64,000 nucleotides of DNA, taken from Myxocyprinus asiaticus (Eukaryota > Chordata > Actinopteri > Cypriniformes > Catostomidae). The position numbers and the translations under genes were made by a program. Positions within the stretch are counted from its first letter, which is position 1. Each line of letters starts with the position of its first letter. Where the stretch lies: contig NC_059382.1 in the NCBI RefSeq assembly GCF_019703515.2, forward strand, positions 16,975,001-17,039,000. Reading direction: 5' to 3'. This document shows, piece by piece, positions 19,190 through 34,448 of this stretch. The notes beneath the pieces were generated by a model. It was not told the origin of the DNA. It made no database searches and worked only from the letters and a program-made list of their open reading frames with translations.

Positions 19190-19735
19190 AAAGGAGTAAT
19201 TCGTTCAAAAATGAAAATTCTCTCATTTATTCACCTTCATGCCATCCCAGATGTGTATGACTTTCTTTCTTCTGCTGAAAACAAATGAAGATTTTAGAAG
19301 AATATTTCAGCTCTGTAGGTCCATACAATGCAAGTGAATGGGTACCAAAATTCTGAAGCTCCAAAATGCACAAAAAGGCAGCAACCAGTGGTTAAATCTA
19401 TATCTTCAGAAGTGATATGATTGATGTGGGTGAGAAACAGATCAATATTTTAGTCATTTTTACTATACATTCTCTTCCCTGCCCAGTAGGTGGCGATATG
19501 CACGAAGAATGGAAATTGCCAAAATAAAAAAAGAATTTGAAACTGAGTGGAGATTGATATTTTAAAAAGGACTTAAGTATTGATCTGTTTCTTACCCACA
19601 CTTATTGTATCTTTTGAAAACATGGATTTAACCACTGAAGTTGTATGTATTACTTCTATGCTGCCTTTATGTGCTTTTTTGTGCTTCAAAATTTTGGTAC
19701 CCATTCACTTGCATTGAATAGATTAACAGAGCTGA
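19190..19735. mobile_element. MITE of the GGGATAGTTCAC family
   Basis: The left end is 'aaaggagtaattcgttcaaaaatgaaaattctctc', followed by 'atgccatcccagatgtgtatgactttctttcttctgctg'. The inverted right arm ('tttggtacccattcacttgcattg...cagagctgagatatttttctaaaaacc') is present, but the terminal repeat on that side is lost. Confidence 0.6.
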
Positions 19736-19799
19736 GATATTTTTCTAAAAACCTTCGTTTTTGTCTCGACAAATATATAAACACAATAGTATGAAAAGA

Positions 19800-22015
19800 C
19801 ATAAAAAAGAATAAAATATATAAACAGAAATAATAACAATAATAATAATGATAATAATATTTATATAGCAACTTTCCACAAGCTCAAGGACACTTTAAAC
19901 TCCATATACATTTAACAGGACAAAGTACATTAATATACATTTCAACAGAAGTTACAATCTCAATTACAAAGGGGGAAATAAAACATCAATCAGTAAAAGA
20001 CAGATAATGCACTGAGAAAAGATGTGTTTTAAGCTGAGATTTAAAGATAGAAATAGAGGAGCAACTACACTGAAGCATCTCCCACCAAAAGTGGATACAA
20101 AAAAATGTCTTTTATTTAAGGATAGTGATCATATGAAGCCATTTATTATCACATAGTTATTTGGCTCCTTTTTAAATCATAATGATAACAGAAATCACCC
20201 AAATGGCCCTGATCAAAAGTTTACATACCCTTGAATATTTGGAATATTTGGTCACACATGGTGACACACACAGGTTTAAATGGCAATTAAAGGTTAATTT
20301 TCCACACCTGTAGCTTTTTAAATTGCAGTTAGTGTCTGTGTATAAATAGTCAGTGAGTTTGTTAGCTCTCATGTGGATGCACTGAGCAGGCTAGATACTG
20401 AGCCATCGGGAGCAGAAAAGAACTGTCAAAAGACCTGCGTAACAAGGTAATGGAGCTTTATAAAGATGGAAAAGGATATAAAAAGTTATCCAAAGCCTTG
20501 AAAATGCCAGTCAGTACTGTTCAGTAACTTATTAAGAAGTGGAAAATTCTGGGATCTCTTGATACCAAGCCAAGGTCAGGTAGACCAAGAAAGATTTCAG
20601 CCACAACTGCCAGAAGAATTGTTCGGGATACAAAGAAAAACCCACAGGTAACCTCAGGAGAAATACAGGTTGCTCTGGAAAAAGACGGTGTGGTTGTTTC
20701 AAGGAGCACAATACTTGTTGACCCCTCTCCAAACATAGTGCTTATGGTTGTGACCATAAAGCTCTATTTTGGTCTCATCACTCCAAATTACAGTGTGCCA
20801 GAAGCTGTGAGGCGTGTCAAGGTGTTGTTGGGCATATTGTAACTGGGCTTTTTTGTGGCATTGGCTTCTTTCTGGCAACTCGGCCATGCAGCTAATTTTT
20901 GTTCAAGTATCGTCGTTTTGTGCTCCTTGAAACAACCACACCGTCTTTTTCCAGAGCAGCCAGTCTTTCTCCTGAGGTTACCTGTGGGTTTTTCTTTGTA
21001 TCCGGAACAATTCTTCTGGCGGTTGTGGCTGAAATCTTTCTTGGTCTACCTGACCTTGGCTTTGTATTAAGAGATCCCCAAAATTTCCACTTCTTAAGTG
21101 ATTGAACAGTACTGACTGGCATTTTCAAGGCTTTGGATATCTTTTTATATCCTTTTTCCATCTTTATAAAGTTCCATTACCTTGTTTCACAGGTCTTTTG
21201 ACATTTCTTTTCTGCTCCCCATGGCTCAGTATCTAGCTTGCTCAGTGCATCCACGTGAGAGCTAACAAATTCATTGACTATTCATACACAGACACTAATT
21301 GCAATTTAAACCAGTGTGTGCCACCATGTGTGTCTGTAACAAGGCCAAACATTCAAGGGTATGTAAACTTTTGATCAGGGCCGTTTGGGTGATTTCTGTT
21401 ACCATTATGATTTAAAAAGGAGCCAAACAACTATGTGATAATAAATGGCTTCATATGATCACTATCCTTAAATAAAATACTCTTACTCTTAAAATTTATT
21501 TATTTTTTATTTTTTGCATGATCAGTCATATTTTCAGAATCTATGCCAAAATTTCACAATTTCTGCCAGGGTATGCAAACTTTTGAGCACAACTGTATAA
21601 TGTGCCAGAACATTGAGAGCTTTGTATGTCAGGAGAAGAATTTTAAACTTAATATGGCATGAGACAGGCAGCCAGTGAAGACTAAATAAGATGGGAATAA
21701 TGTGTGCAGAACACTTGGTGTTAGTGAGAACTCTAGCTGCAGAATTTTGGATGTATTGTAATCGGGCAATAATTTTAGCTGTTAGGCCAGTAAAGAGGCA
21801 GTTACAGTAGTCGAGATGTGATATTATGAAAGAATGAACTAGTGATTCTGCATCCTTCAAACTGAGAATGGGTCGAAGTTGTGCAATGTGACGTAGATGG
21901 AAGAAAGCATTTTTAATGATGGTTCTGATGCGGGCTTCAAAAGTAAGAGGTGGATCGAAAGCGATTCCAAGATTCGTAATGATTTTAGAGGTTTTAGAAT
22001 AATGAAAACACAATT
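19800..22015 (-). mobile_element. L2-like LINE 3' part, interrupted by a Tc1 element
   Basis: On the minus strand from 22013 the frame reads NLGIAFDPPLTFEARIR, then FFHLRHIAQLRPILSLKDAE, HLDYCNCLFTGL, IQNSAARVLTN and FSLHWLPVSCHIKFKILLL. This is the characteristic C-terminal region of fish L2/CR1-type reverse transcriptase ORFs. The frame is cut near 21600 by the right end of a Tc1 insertion. The LINE 3' UTR seems to resume left of about 20105 ('tatatagcaactttccacaagctcaaggacactttaa'). The endonuclease and RT core lie outside or are lost. Confidence 0.7.
20105..21599 (-). mobile_element. palindromic (fold-back) Tc1-like transposon
   Basis: The right end (to 21599) reads 'cagggtatgcaaacttttgagcacaactgta' next to TA, a Tc1-like terminus; an inner terminal repeat is at 21352-21390. 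The minus strand carries Tc1 transposase: KKISKALKMPVSTVQSLKKW (from 21161), then, after a frame change, VIWSDETKIELYGHNHKHYV (20887-20700). Instead of the C-terminal half, the N-terminal half follows again in inverted orientation on the plus strand (20419-20710: KKLSKALKMPVSTVQ, a stop, RPRKISATTARRIV). The arms 20111-20710 and about 20922-21480 are inverted copies around a spacer of about 210 bp. The left outer end is missing. It is inactive. Confidence 0.75.
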
Positions 22016-22255
22016 AAATATGTAACCCTGATGGATTAGTTATCCATGTAATACTGTATTGTGATTTCATTCTGTATTCATAATGTATTGTAAATGTATA
22101 TTGCATTCATAAAATATAAATATATCCACATGCTCTTAAAGAACTGTTATTAGACTCCTCCTTGTATCACATGCAAAGACTTTATGATACTGTATTATGA
22201 TGTTCAAGAGCTCAGTGAATGGTTACTAAATTCAACTGTAATTGTACTCTTTCAG

Positions 22256-23029
22256 GTACTTGTGGATCAAGCACAATAACCAAAATGATATAAAGGAAGG
22301 TCCCATCAGCAATTTTATGCCAAAGATTGATCGTAAGATCGACGCTGCTTATTGGGTGCCACAGCAATCAACAGCCTATCTGTTCAATGGTACAGAGATT
22401 GTGTGAAGCTATGCACCTCTGAATTACCTTCAAGGTTTTAAACAATATATGATCCTTTTATTGTCTTCAACACAGGGACCATTTTCTGGACTGTGAAAGG
22501 ATCCCAAGTAAAAAACATCAGCAACATGGGGTTCTCATCAAGGGTACAGCAGATAGATGTTGCGGTCCACATTCACAAAACTGTACACACTCTGTTCTTC
22601 ACTCAACACTTGTACTGGAGGTGATCTATAGAGATTCACCAGCAAATCATTACTTAAATCAATTCTAATTATATGACTTAAATTAGAGATGTTTTACCCC
22701 ATGAAGGTACAATGAACACTACAAAACTTTGAATAATTCAAGCCCTAGTAACATTTCTGATGATTTCCCAGGAATAAATAGACCCATAAGTGCTGCAATT
22801 TTTAAAGATAGTAGGTACTACTGTAGATAAGGGTTATATTGATATACATAAGTATAATTGATGTGTGTTTATTTAAAGGTTTAGACAATAATTTTTTGTT
22901 TATTAAGGGAACTGTTGCTCTTCTGATAGGACTGTAATGGTGCTGATGTTGCGTCTATCACAGGTTGCCACCGGTTTCGACAAGCGAATTGTCATGGCCC
23001 TGTTCAAGCTGGCAGCCTGCACCAAGTAG
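22256..23029 (+). pseudogene. matrix metalloproteinase, hemopexin-domain exons only
   Basis: Three hemopexin exons with correct AG/GT borders: 22256-22389 (ending PKIDRKIDAAYWVPQQSTAY then LFNG), 22476-22620 (FWTVKGSQVKNISNMGFSSR, VQQIDVAVHIHK, TLFFTQHLYWR) and 22707 to about 22813 (RYNEHYKTLNN, ISDDFPGINRPISAAIFKD). These correspond to hemopexin blades 2-4 of secreted MMPs. A possible last exon from 22965 (FDKRIVMALFKLAAC, stop at 23027) could match the terminal strand ending in the conserved Cys, but its phase does not fit well. No signal peptide, propeptide or zinc-protease exons were found between 10 and 22 kb. I infer a 5'-truncated gene or pseudogene. The coding frames that remain are open, so a functional gene with unseen distant 5' exons is possible. 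Confidence 0.6.
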
Positions 23030-23245
23030 TGGGGAAATTTTCAGTCTTAGGATAAGGACCATCCATTGATGTGTATATGCTGTGTGCACAGCTATTAAAG
23101 AAAAATTGATGAGTCACGTGACGCCATGTGAGGATCGGACGTGTGAACGGCAAACTCTGCGCACTTTGCTAGTTTTAACACTTTTAATTACATAAACCGG
23201 TGAGATTCGATACACTCTGTTCCATAACTGTTCTAGGAGGACAAT

Positions 23246-23792
23246 ATGTCAAAGAATTCAAAAGACATTAAAAGACACTTATGTGCTCAAGCTGACACCC
23301 CCGAGAAGCCAGGGAGTCAATTTGGTTGGAGAGTTATGGGAAATGTGGCGAGAGATGTTGAACATGTCGGCAATGCTGACAAAGGTCGTTGTTGACTTGG
23401 AGGATCTTGCTGTAATACGTCGATCGATCACTGCCATGGAGACAAAATTCTCTGAGGTGGTTACAAGAGTGGGGGATGTCGAAAAATTGATCGATTATCT
23501 GGAGTCATCGGAGAGGGAATTATCTGCTAATCTGCTAGCGACCAAGGTGGAGCGTATTGTCAGAATTCCTGAGGCCGAAGAGGGTCAGGATATGGTGAAA
23601 TTCCTGGACGGGCTCTTTCCAAATCTACTTGACATAACAGTCCATAAGATGAAAATCGAGCGAGCTCACAGGGTTCCTTCTCGGCGAGTTTCGGAGGCAG
23701 GCAGGCAGGCCCGATCAATCCTGGCCAAATTGAGAATAGATGCTAAGGCCGTAAAACATTCACATGCCAACAGCAAGCGATGTCCTTCATAA
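23246..23792 (+). pseudogene. LINE ORF1-like (coiled coil), frameshifted
   Basis: A start MSKNSKDIKRHL at 23246 is in a different frame from the longer downstream stretch 23283-23792, so there is a frameshift near 23330. The stretch reads MWREMLNMSAMLTKVVVDLE and ITAMETKFSEVVTRVGDVEK, a heptad-like coiled coil, then FPNLLDITVHKMKIERAHRV, which resembles the conserved RNA-binding part of L1 ORF1 proteins (family motif around 'IERAHR'). ORF1p binds LINE RNA as a trimer. Confidence 0.7.
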
Positions 23793-23814
23793 AGTCAGTG
23801 GAGTTAATAAGTTA

Positions 23815-24300
23815 TCTTGAGATACTCACGCTGCAGCCAAGTGGACCGACTCAATGAACATTCACTTGACTGTTTCAGGAAACTGAGCGCCTTTTTTTTT
23901 CTTTTTGTGCTGGTTCTGCCTAGCGGCTGGAGTTTGTTTTGTGTAGTAACACTCCTTCGGGACAGTTTTGTGGATGAATCTGCACGCTCTTTGTGCTTAT
24001 GCCTCCTATTGGCTGGAGTTAGTTTTGTGGAGTATTTCTTGCAAGACATTGGAGTGATTAGGTCATTTGTTGCACTCATGTAGCAGCCGAGTGGGCCAGC
24101 TCACTGAACATTAGTTTGACTGTTAGAGGAAACTGAGCGCCTTTTTTTTTTTTTTTTCGGGTTCTGCCTAGCGGCAGGAGTTTGTTTTGTGGAGTAATAC
24201 ACCTTCAGGACAGTTTTGTTGAGGAATGTACACACTCTTTGTGTTTATTCCGTCTGTTGGCTGGAGTTTGTTTTATAGATTATCTTTCGTTGTGTAATTC
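23815..24300 (+). repeat. two ~250-bp tandem units inside the LINE
   Basis: The unit starting near 23830 ('gctgcagccaagtggaccgactcaatgaacattcacttgactgtttcaggaaactgagcgcc', T tract, 'ggttctgcctagcggctggagtttgttttgtg') recurs from about 24081 ('gcagccgagtgggccagctcactgaacattagtttgactg...aaactgagcgcc', T tract, 'gggttctgcctagcggcaggagtttgttttgtgg'). Copies are diverged by scattered substitutions. Confidence 0.8.
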
Positions 24301-24567
24301 TGTCTCACAAAATTTTTATAGAAACACTGGACTTCAATCCGAAGGCGACAGTTGTTGCGGGGGCTCTCGTAGGTGTACATGGACTGTTTGAGTTCAGAGG
24401 GATGGACGCCAGTTGGCGCTGTCGTGCACGGGGTTAATGCGCATGTTTTTCTTTTTTCTGTTTGTTTGGTTCTGGGGGAAGTTCGGGGTTTGATTGTTGC
24501 ACTAATGTTTAAATGTGGTCTTTATAATTTTGTTTTTGACACACAATCAGTTTCGACAAATGTCAAA

Positions 24568-27500
24568 ATGTCAAATGTTAATATGAGTGGATTGTCTCTC
24601 TCCACGTGGAATGTGAATGGGTTGGGGCACCCCATCAAAAGAAGGAAGGTTATTTCTCTTCTGAAGCGTAAGAAATATGATAAAGTGTTTCTTCAAGAAA
24701 CACATCTTTCCCCACAGGAAACTGAACATTTTGGGAATATATGGGGTGGACATGTTTTCTTTGCTGGCTCAAGTAAGAGCAGGGAAGTCATTACATTGAT
24801 AAGTAAACATCTACAATTCAAATGTCTCAAACAGATTAAAGATAAATTAGGAAGAGTCATTATTGTTTTAGCAGAAATTCAAGGGCAAAGTCTTATTTTG
24901 GCTAATATTTACGCATCTAACATTGATGATCCGGGCTTTTTTATAGATCTTGAAGGGATGTTGCAAGCCGCTGGCACCCCTCATGATATAATATTGGGAG
25001 GAGACTTTAATCTTTTGATTAAAGTGTGCATGCCCCCTAGAGCAACATTGACGCTTCACAGGATGTGTAAAAATCTTGGTCTTACAGATATTTGGAGACT
25101 TTTGAACACATCTGGCAGGGACTATGCATTTTTTTCATCAGTCCATAAGGTTTACTCTAGAATAGATTTTTTTTTTTTTTATATCTAATCATTTCATCTG
25201 TTGTTGATTGCTCAATTGGAAATATTTTAGTCTCAGATCACACCCTGGTGTGTTTAGAGGTGTTGCCACATATGGAGAAAAGGAAATCATATAGTTGCCA
25301 CTTTTATGTATCCCTTTTGCAAAATCCTGAATTCCAACAAATGTTAAAGGCTGAAATCAATGTTTATATGGAGATCAACTGGTCCTCAGTATCCTCTGTG
25401 GGTGTGGTTTGGGAGGCATTTAAGGTGGTTCTTAGGGGCCGGATCATACAGTATGCCTCATTCACCAAAAAATCCAAAGCACAAGAACTTGTGGAATTGG
25501 AAGGGAATTATTAAAAGTGCCAAGGCAGAGCTGAAGTGCAGAATGTCATCTGATGGCCTCAGAGAATTGACCCGATTGAAATACAGATATAACACAATTT
25601 TGTCACAGAAGGTGGAGTTTTGGCTATTTGTGGCAAGACAGTCATACTTTGAGTCAGGGGACATAGCAGGAAAACTTATGGCTAGATATATAAAGCAGAG
25701 AGAATCTTTTTCTACCATTCCCTCAGTGAAATCTGCTGGTGGTGAAATTTTTACCTCGGCCATTGATATTAATAATGCTTTTAAAGAATTCTATCTTGAT
25801 CTTTATTGTTCCACGTCTTTGTCTACTGATGAAGATATTAGAAATTTTGAGGAACCATTAGAACTCCCTAAACTGACGACTGAGCAAAAAAATTCTCTTG
25901 ATTCTGAGATAACCCTGTAGGAACTTGGCGAGGTAATTAAGGCCTTGCCTACAGGCAAGGCTCCAGGGCCAGACAGCTTTGCCACTGAATTTTTTAGATC
26001 TTATGCTACAGAACTGGCTCCACTTTTGTTAGAAGTTTATACAGAATCATTAAAGAATGGAATGCTTCTGCCAACCATGACACAAGCCCGGATCAGTCTG
26101 ATTCTTAAAAAGGACAAAGAATTGCCATCCAATTTCCCTGATCCAGCTAGAAAATGTTGGCTAACCTATTAAGTAAAGTTATGACATCTCTTATACATAT
26201 AGATCAGGTGGGGTTTATTCAGGGCCACTGCTCTTCTGATAACATTAGGCGTTTCATCAATATCATGTAGTCAGTGGCGAATGATCAGACTCCGGTCACT
26301 GTCATCTCACTTGATGCCGAAAAGGCTTTCGATATGGTACAATAGGATAATCTTTTTAAGGTTTTGGAAATATACGGGTTCGGGAATACTTTTACTGGAT
26401 GGATTAAGTTACTTTATAGACACCAGGTAGCGGCGGTACAAACGAATGGATTCGTTTCAGATTATTTTACTCTGGATAGGGGCACCCGGCAGAGTTGCCC
26501 TCTTTCCCCATTATTGTTTTTTCTTGCCCTGGAACCATTAGCAGCCACGATAAGAAAGGAGGATGATTTTCCAGGAGTGGTGGTGGGAGGTATGGCGCAT
26601 AACTTTTGATTTACGCAGATGCTATTTTATTATTCGTCTCTGACCCCACAAGATCTATGCCTTGCCTCCACAGAATTATTAATTCCTTTTCTAAATTCTC
26701 AGGATACAGAGTCAAATGGTCTAAATCCGAAGCTTTAGCTCTGACAGCGTACTGCCCAGTAACGGCTTTTCATCCTAGTGCCTTCCAGTGGCCCAAACAA
26801 GGCATTAAGTGTTTGGGCATCTTATTCCCAGCAAATCTGTGTGATTTAGTTAATTTTGACCCCTTATTAAGAAGGTTTTCGAGCAATGTTGGCAGGTGGG
26901 CTTCATTGCATTTATCGATGACTGGGGAGGTTAATGTTATTAAAATTAATTGTATTCCAAAATTCAACTACCTGCTAAAATCTCTCCCTGTAGATGTCCC
27001 CCTCTCTTATTTCAAGCAATTTTATAGTATAGCGAAGTCATTCATTTGGGATGGTACGCATCTCAGATTACATTTCAATAAGTTATATAGGCCGATTGAC
27101 AATGGTGGGCTAGGCCTACCCAAGATTTTGTTTTATTATTATGCATTCGGTCTCAGACATTTGGCTCATTGGTCGCTTCCACCTGAGAGAGCCCCTCCCT
27201 GGTTTTGTATTGAACAGGAAGTTCTTGCCCCTATTTTGCCATTGCAAAGCCTTTCTATTAAACTAACTGGAGAAGTTAAGTCACACCCCGTTATCTCGCA
27301 TTTGCATGCAGTATGGACAAAAGTGTCCAGAGTGTTTAATATGGACATTTATTTAAATGTTGCCTCGAGCATATGGCTGAATCCAAAATTACATATTAAT
27401 AAGTCCCCTTTCTGCTGGTCAGAGTGGATTGTGAGGGAGGTTAGTACGCTCGGTGACCTATATGAGAGTGTAGTGTTGAGATCTTTTGAAAATATGGTTA

Positions 27501-28130
27501 AACATTTTAGGATTTCCCAGATCTCAGTTCTTTATTTACAGCTGCGCCACCTGCTCTGTACTATTTTTGGGAGTAACATACACCCCTCTAAAGTGGCAGA
27601 TACTCTGTAAGTGGTGATTACTGCTTTTGGAAAAGGTCATGAGGCATCAGTGTATTACCCCCTGTTAATTCAGAGTCTGGGGGACGGAGCTTCAACTTCT
27701 CTCAAGATATTATGGGAGAAAGATTTAAACTTGGTATTGGAGGAGGGAGTGTGGGCTAGGATTCTAAAAAAACGTCAAGTCTGCATCTAGATATGCAAGC
27801 GTGCGTCTGATGCAATTTAAAATTTTGCATCGATTCTATTGGACCCCCTCTAGATTGTATAGGCTTGGTCTTAAAGACACACCCACCTGCTGGCAATGCC
27901 AATCAGAAGACGGGGACACAACTCATGTTTTTTGGTGGTGTGTTAAGATCCAAGAAGTTTGGTTGAGTGTTCAGAGCTTTATGTGTGACGTAGTGGACAC
28001 TACATTTTGCCCCAGACTGTGTATTTTGGGTGATGGGGCGGTCCTGAATATGGGTGATGGATATATGGAGAGCTGGGTCCTGACCGGCGTGATGATTGGC
28101 AGGCGGGTAATCCTCAGGGGATGAGGTCGA
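24568..28130 (+). pseudogene. LINE ORF2: endonuclease and reverse transcriptase, broken
   Basis: The apurinic-type endonuclease starts at 24568: LSTWNVNGLGHPIKRRKV, FLQETHLSPQE, ILGGDFNLL, then a frame break at a T tract near 25160-25188, with the SDHTLV motif in another frame near 25230. The reverse transcriptase follows in pieces: PTGKAPGPDSFATEFF (25945), VISLDAEKAFDMV (about 26300), RGTRQSCPLSPLLFFLALEP (26478) and IYADAILLFV (26609). The last has YADA where the active site requires YADD. A C-terminal Cys/His motif (CWQCQ...THVFWWC) is at about 27890-27950. Stops (for example 25918, 26170, 26343, 27608) and frameshifts show it is dead. Confidence 0.9.
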
Positions 28131-28580
28131 CTGATGCGCCCTCATTTCGTGAGTGGTGCGTCGAGTTGGGCAGGGTGGCGGCATTTGAGGAGATGGAATA
28201 TAGAAGGCTAGGCAACCTGGATATATACATCAGGAAATGGGGCAGCTATATAGCCTTTTTGGAAGGCTCTTGGTGAGGGGCAGCGGAGAGAGACTAGTGA
28301 CGTTTTTATTTTTTATTTTTTATTTTTATTTTTTTTATGTTTCTAAATATTTTCTGCTGCTTTATTGTCTATTTGTGTGTCTTTGTCAGTTAGCTTTTGA
28401 CCACTGGAGTGCTTGTTTGTGACGGATGGGGGTGGGGGGATTAATGTTCGGGGGGGAAAGATGTGATTTCATGTGGTTTTATTTTGCATTTTCTGTTATG
28501 TCTATTTGATTTGCAGCTTGGAATCAATAAACAAATGTTAATAAAAATAAATAAATAAATAAATAAATAAAATAAAAAAT

Positions 28581-28960
28581 ACAAAAAAACAGTGTGGTTT
28601 AATGTCTATAATGAGTCCAGATTGAAAGTCTGGAGTTCTAAATGTAATTTAAACCTGGAAATAAACTTTAGGATTTTGAAAAATTTATTAAGAAACTTTA
28701 TGATGTAAAATTGATACAAAATATTTGAGATTTTGCCCTATTTTATGTCACTAATCAAATAAGCACATTTTTGACATTGTTAACTCGAGATGTGAAGTTT
28801 CCTACCAAATGCTAAATGAAATTCTGAAATTCATGTTAATTTTTCAAATTAACTTTTCACTCAAATTTTTATGCTGATATTATCATTTGTAATAAATAAA
28901 TAAAAAATTTAATTACAATCAAATGCTAAATAAAAGCATTTTACAAGTGGACACTGTATA
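28581..28960. other. intergenic between LINE and MITE, nothing recognised
   Basis: AT-rich DNA without exon-like content. Confidence 0.4.
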
Positions 28961-28964
28961 TTCC

Positions 28965-29390
28965 ACCCGATCTCATGAAAATTCGTACATATTTTATGAG
29001 TTGGCTATTTCGTATGATTTCGTGCAATTTCATTCGTATACATTTTTATAATTTCATAACGTGCAAATGTCCAGATGTCTTATGCGGAAGTAAGTACGAG
29101 TTCCGCGCATGAGGCGTTAAGGACATGCTTATTAATATTATGCCCTTACCCAAACCCCTTATTTAAACTTAACCGATCAGTAGAGTTTGTAAACATGATA
29201 GGAAGCTGTTGTGTGTGACAGAAGCAAGTAATTGTCACGTATTAGATGGAAACGATGTCCAACGACATCAACGACATGAAAGTTGTACGAATTCATACGA
29301 GTGCAGTCGTACGATATACGAATTAGCCAAATTTAGAAAAGTCATACGAATCCTGATGATTTCGCTGTGAGAGTGTGTTGGTTTATTTGG
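28965..29390. mobile_element. MITE with 'attcgtac'/'gtacgaat' ends
   Basis: The left part 'cgatctcatgaaaattcgtacatattttatgagttggctatttcgtatg' is matched in inverse by 'gtacgatatacgaattagccaaatttagaaaagtcatacgaatcctgatgatttcg' on the right. The interior is rich in CG-containing 'cgtacg/cgtatg' words and non-coding. Confidence 0.55.
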
Positions 29391-29570
29391 AAAGTGTACG
29401 CTGTTATATAGGGGAATATTTGTTAAAATTCATTGACTATGTCAAAATATAGGATCTTCCAATGAAAAACATTGTAAGTTTATGTTTAGAAAACTCTATG
29501 TTAATTTAAAGCTATTCCACTCATTTAAGGAAATATTAATGCTTATTTAAACTGATCCACTGACTGACAG

Positions 29571-32526
<2,956 letters not shown>

Positions 32527-32885
32527 GAGCTGAAAAATGAGAACTAAAACTGTGATCACCACAAGCACAGAAAGGAAATGTGCACACTACTTTTTTTTTC
32601 TTTTAAAGCCAAAAACATTTGTTTAGCTGTACAGTATCAAGAGCTGGAGATTTGAATCTCATGTGGTGATGAAATTATATTAGTGAACCAGTTTTTATGA
32701 AAGAATACGTTTTTACCAAATATAGATATATTCAATATCTAGGGAAACAATCCCTGCATATCTATGAATGTACTACGGAACCCCCCTGAATTTCTGTGAA
32801 TTTCTAAATAAAATAAAAAAAGTGCACATCTACAGTTCTTTTCAAATATATTTAAACATCAAGCATAATAATTATTCAGCTGCAG

Positions 32886-33086
32886 ATTACATTTACATTT
32901 ATGCATTTGGCAGACACTTTTATCCAAAGTGACTTACAGTGCACTTATTACAGGGACAATCCCCCTGGAGCAACCTGGAGTTAAGTGCCTTGCTCAAGGA
33001 CACAATGGTGGTGGTGGTGGGGATTGAACCAGCAACCTTCTAATTACCAGTTATGTGCTTTAGCCCACTATGCCACCACAACTCCT
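32886..33086. mobile_element. common teleost repeat (LINE/SINE tail type)
   Basis: Starts 'acatttacatttatgcatttggcagacacttttatccaaagtgacttacagtgc' and continues 'agttaagtgccttgctcaaggacacaatggtgg...gggattgaaccagcaacc...ctatgccaccac'. This is a very common fish interspersed repeat. Its head motif recurs at 47395-47455 in the L2-like LINE tail. Confidence 0.65.
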
Positions 33087-34190
33087 ATGAGATTACAATG
33101 AACAACAGTATGTGAGAATATTGGTTAAATGTTTAGCACCAACAAAATCCATTAATATAATTTTTGAAACTTTTAGGTGCATCCAAAGTATTAAAATATA
33201 GCTGTTTTTTATTTTATTTCCATTTTGAATTTGATACCTCAGAAAAAAATATATTGAAAGGAAAGCTAGACAAAAAAAGGTAAAAGCACTATTAAGCAAA
33301 ACTCGTAACACCACAGAGTCACGGTGTCTCTGATATAAACTGACATGGCTATAAATGTTATATATTGCACAATTACCTAAATAGTTGGGATTAGTAATAA
33401 AAACAAGACTGGTAAGCAACAAATAAAAAGATGAAAAGTCTAACCAGCTCATCCTCCAAATTGCTGTTATTAATATGTCATGGGGATTATAACTCAGTAT
33501 AGAGAATTAAAAGTATAGAGAATACAAAGCAGTTAGGCTTGACAGGAATTTACTTGTCCTGATTTCAATCTGAATGGCCTCATTTTACCTTAAAAATATG
33601 TTTACATGAGCATTCTCTTGGTTTAACACATACATGCTTGGCAACATTCTGTTTTTAGTGAATTGTGAAAATATGTTTTTAATTACTTTCAAATATGATT
33701 TCTAATATCACTTCAGTCATCTCCAGTAATTAAAGATGTGATGAAAACAAATTTATGGGAAACATTTGTTTTTGGGAGCTGTGAATAAAGGTAAAGTTGT
33801 TTATAAATATATAACAGTGAAGTATGGACAGCATGTACAGTAACTGCTGAAAGCCTTTGAGTTTAAAATGCTCCAAATAAACCAGTCATGTGTGTTTTTG
33901 ATTAAAGCAATTACACAGAGATCAAAAATACATTAAATATTCAATCAAATACTGATTTATTAAAACAAGTCATAATAATTAACCATTTAATGGACAGAAA
34001 AGGAATCTCCTTACTGTAAAGGAAGAATGCCACCTAGAAGCTGTACAAAGAAAATGATTTGTACAAGTTCCAATTAATGGAAAAGGAGGCAGTGAACTGA
34101 ATAACAGCTGTTGTAATGTAGCAGCTGATCAGACACTCTTCACATATACAGTGAATATTACAGTTTGTTTTCAATTATTTCCTTTTTTTT
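33087..34190. other. intergenic between MMP remnant and npat, nothing recognised
   Basis: AT-rich, no repeats or exons recognised. A 119-codon minus-strand ORF (33093-33452) is hydrophobic and AT-driven with no family match. Confidence 0.4.
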
Positions 34191-34192
34191 TT

Positions 34193-34198
34193 TTTATT
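34193..34198 (-). terminator. candidate npat poly(A) signal
   Basis: AATAAA on the minus strand about 250 bp beyond the NPAT stop codon, inside an A-rich (minus-strand) stretch. It is the nearest canonical signal; its use is inferred. Confidence 0.5.
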
Positions 34199-34448
34199 GT
34201 GAAGAGTGCTAAATTAGTCTATGACTGTTTAACAGCATGTTGAAAGGTAACACTTTCATATGAACATGATTACTAGGTAGGTAAATATGGTGTTTATGTG
34301 CAATGTCACATTATGTGGGTAAAAATGGAAAGTAGCTATTCAGGATTGGTTCCCTTCTGAATAGATGGTATCTCTCCGTTTTATCACTCTCAATAGCACA
34401 CATGGCATGATATGTCCCTGAAATGGAGGCCACTCTCTCTTAGCTTCA

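Larger units (their letters stand above)
23100..28580 (+). mobile_element. L1-clade LINE, nearly full length, inactive
   Basis: A 5.5 kb unit with an ORF1-like protein, an inter-ORF region, an endonuclease/reverse-transcriptase ORF2 and a 3' tail 'caataaacaaatgttaataaaaataaataaataaataaataaata'. It lies between the two MMP remnants in the same orientation. The 5' boundary is estimated near 'gatgagtcacgtgacgcc' (about 23110). Clear target-site duplications were not identified. Confidence 0.85.

Noticed and set aside
33093..33452. 119-codon hydrophobic minus-strand ORF
   Set aside because: AT-rich sequence often yields Phe/Leu/Ile-rich frames; no start context or homology seen.
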